NCBI GenBank assembly: GCA_048264105.1
Contig: JBLXDJ010000003.1
Coordinates: forward strand, 310,001 to 374,000
Origin: Oceanospirillum sp048264105
GTDB taxonomy: Bacteria > Pseudomonadota > Gammaproteobacteria > Pseudomonadales > Halomonadaceae
Direction: 5' to 3'
Length of the DNA stretch: 64,000 bases
Under the pieces are notes generated by a model. The model ran no database searches, was not told where the DNA came from, and was given only the letters and a program-made list of their open reading frames with translations. Made by a program: the position numbers and the translations under genes. Every line of letters begins with the position of its first letter. The first letter of the stretch is position 1. Positions 62,688-64,000 of the stretch are shown piece after piece.

Positions 62688-63071
62688 ATGAGTCTGGATC
62701 TGCTAAACGAATTGGAAAAACGTGTTCAGTCTGCGGTAAGCACTATCGAAGACCTGAAACAGGAAATTGAACAGCTCAAGGATGAAAACGCTGCACTGAC
62801 ATCAGAAAAGGATGCCTGGGAAGGTCGTTTGGCTGAACTGTTGGGTAAATTCGATCTGATCGACAGCGCCGAATCTGAAACGTCTGATGACGCGTCTGAT
62901 TTTTCTGCTGAAGCCATTTCTGCTGAAGAGAGCGCTGATCTTTCTGAGGACGATGCGCTGAACGAAGACCTTCAGGAAGAGACTCTGGCCAATCAGGCTT
63001 TTGAGCAGGACTTTGCTGATGCAACTGAAGAGTCCGAACAGAGCAACAATACCGGTCATAACAGCTTCTGA
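62688..63071 (+). CDS. ZapB-like coiled-coil protein with acidic extension
   Basis: A 127-residue protein. The first 65 residues (LLNELEKRVQSAVSTIEDL, KQEIEQLKDENAALTSEKD, WEGRLAELLGKFD) form a coiled coil like the cell-division factor ZapB, which stabilises the Z ring. ZapB is normally about 70-80 residues; here a second half of some 60 residues is strongly acidic (rich in S, D, E and A) and probably disordered. AGGAG eight bases upstream fixes the ATG at 62688 over an in-frame GTG. The ZapB call is by resemblance of the coiled coil only. Confidence 0.7.
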   Translation: MSLDLLNELEKRVQSAVSTIEDLKQEIEQLKDENAALTSEKDAWEGRLAELLGKFDLIDSAESETSDDASDFSAEAISAEESADLSEDDALNEDLQEETLANQAFEQDFADATEESEQSNNTGHNSF

Positions 63072-63137
63072 TCAGACGGCTGTTTAAGGGTTTATGCCTG
63101 AAACTTTATAAGGCTTGTACCTGAAGAACCCTGAGAT

Positions 63138-63178
63138 AAAAAAACCGGCCCTGTGACGAACCACAGGGCCGGTTTTTT
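63138..63178. terminator. Bidirectional terminator between the zapB-like gene and rimI
   Basis: AAAACCGGCCCTGTG and CACAGGGCCGGTTTT form a 15-bp stem with A and T runs. Confidence 0.88.
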
Positions 63179-63198
63179 ATTGCCTGAGAAGCAAACAA

Positions 63199-63657
63199 TC
63201 AGGCGGTCATCTTTGTCAGATCGCAGGACATCAGCACCGCGTTTTCCCGTCCTTCGCCGGGAACCGCATAGTAATCTTTGCGGATACCATCTTCGGTAAA
63301 GCCCAGCTTGCGGTACAGATGCCGGGCTGATGCGTTACTCTCCCGAACCTCCAACAGAATCAGTGCCAGATTCTGCTGCCGGGCCTGATCAATAACCGCC
63401 TCCAACAGAAAAGCGCCGATACCCTGCCCCTGCAACGTGTCCTGAACCGCAATATTATGCAGATGCCACTCATCAGCAATCTTCTGCAGCATGGCATAAC
63501 CCACCAGACGATCCTGAATATAAGCCCCCAGCAGGGTATCGCCACGCTGCAGGCCCAGCTCAAACATCAGCTGAGTCCAGGGGGTCAGATGCGCTGCCCG
63601 CTCAATAGGCATCACAGCATCCAGTTCCAGAATGCCGACTTCGCGAATTTTCTTCAT
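63199..63657 (-). CDS. rimI: Ribosomal protein S18-alanine N-acetyltransferase
   Basis: GNAT-fold acetyltransferase that acetylates the N-terminal alanine of S18. The 152 residues show the acetyl-CoA loop VQDTLQGQGIGAFLLEAVID and the family's LEVRESNASARHLYRKLGF followed by RKDYYAVPGEGRENAVLM. It follows the gene at the window edge with a six-base gap, suggesting an operon, as with holD-rimI in E. coli. Confidence 0.93.
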   Translation of the reverse strand: MKKIREVGILELDAVMPIERAAHLTPWTQLMFELGLQRGDTLLGAYIQDRLVGYAMLQKIADEWHLHNIAVQDTLQGQGIGAFLLEAVIDQARQQNLALILLEVRESNASARHLYRKLGFTEDGIRKDYYAVPGEGRENAVLMSCDLTKMTA

Positions 63658-63663
63658 ATCAGA

Positions 63664-64000
63664 TTACTCTCCGCGGTTGGCGGCTGTTGTCTGCTGCTTA
63701 CGTTCCAGCAAACGATAGAGCAGCTGGCGTTTTTCTGAAGCCTGAGTCATCACCTGAGTCAGACTGGCCGGATGATGCAGCGTTATATTCAGAAGACCCT
63801 CACTCTCCGCAATCAGTTCCGGCAGATCACCAAACCACCAGCATTCCTGATTGGGCTGACAGCCTAAACGCGCGCCACCCAGCAAGGCTCTGAAAATCTG
63901 TACAAACTCCTGCTCACGACAAACCGCTGGCATGCCGGTTAAAGGCCAGGAAAAAGGCATGCTGACCAGAGGCTCGCTGAAACCGACCAAGTGCAACATC
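63664..64000 (-). CDS. Partial protein upstream of rimI, possibly DNA polymerase III psi subunit
   Basis: About 110 residues are visible before the window edge, and the frame may continue beyond it. The position directly upstream of rimI is that of holD in E. coli. The pattern FVQIFRALLGGARL ... CWWFGDLPEL ... HHPASLTQVMTQASEKRQLLYRLL loosely follows the C-terminal part of HolD (an LRAL segment, a W-G segment, then SPALTDLRANPTARAALW). The similarity is weak and HolD is a fast-evolving protein, so the name is tentative. Confidence 0.45.
   Translation of the reverse strand, partial: MLHLVGFSEPLVSMPFSWPLTGMPAVCREQEFVQIFRALLGGARLGCQPNQECWWFGDLPELIAESEGLLNITLHHPASLTQVMTQASEKRQLLYRLLERKQQTTAANRGE

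Overview
The window looks like chromosomal DNA of a marine gammaproteobacterium, most likely an Oceanospirillaceae-type relative of Neptuniibacter, Neptunomonas, Amphritea or Marinobacterium. The protein sequences are Pseudomonas- and Oceanospirillales-like, and much of the gene order follows the Pseudomonas aeruginosa chromosome: clpB-pgeF-rluD-bamD-thiO-minor pilins-ispH-fkpB-lspA-ileS-ribF-murJ-rpsT and proB-obgE-rpmA-rplU-ispB, plus typA-PP-loop gene-glnA-glnL-glnG. The genus is an inference. I saw no tRNA, rRNA, CRISPR array, prophage or complete insertion sequence.

Layout. 1-9.6 kb: the end of ppx, pssA, and branched-chain amino acid synthesis (ilvC with its divergent activator ilvY, and ilvIH). 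Between ilvY and ilvH lies a two-gene cassette of unassigned function: a ferritin-like diiron oxygenase candidate and a [2Fe-2S]/FAD/NAD(P)H reductase. 9.6-11.1 kb: an accessory patch with GGGTAAA repeats, GTAG hairpins and a lone AT-rich CoiA-like nuclease gene. 11.1-17.3 kb: clpB with a heat-shock promoter, pgeF, rluD, bamD and a PP0621-family protein. 17.3-22.7 kb: thiO and a type IV pilus minor pilin operon (fimT/fimU, pilW, pilX and a pilV-like gene), with pilE divergent. The pilV-like pilin carries about 11 copies of a 19-residue RTX-like repeat. pilY1 and pilSR, expected here from the Pseudomonas order, are absent. 22.7-36.2 kb: housekeeping genes ispH, fkpB, lspA, ileS, ribF, murJ, rpsT, proB, obgE, rpmA, rplU and ispB.

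36.4-47.6 kb: two convergent cyclic-di-GMP proteins, an LplT-like MFS protein, a small DUF2892 membrane protein, an unrecognised coiled-coil membrane protein, a CoA-binding protein, an HDOD regulator, dtd and an SDR dehydrogenase. 47.6-55.4 kb: an ABC-F ATPase, a TIGR02444 protein, a DUF4124 protein, an FKBP isomerase, typA, a PP-loop sulfurtransferase-like protein and a TusA-like sulfur carrier. 55.4-60.1 kb: nitrogen control, with glnA and glnLG each behind a sigma-54 -24/-12 element and upstream NtrC-type palindromes. 60.1-64 kb: trmL, a chemoreceptor, a ZapB-like protein, rimI and a gene cut by the window edge that may be holD.

How the parts fit together: most of the window is core metabolism, translation, envelope and nitrogen control. 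The parts that stand out are the oxygenase/reductase cassette inside a usually continuous ilv block, the RTX-repeat minor pilin in a cluster without PilY1, the CoiA-like nuclease beside repeat elements, and the PP-loop/TusA pair where Pseudomonas has thiI.
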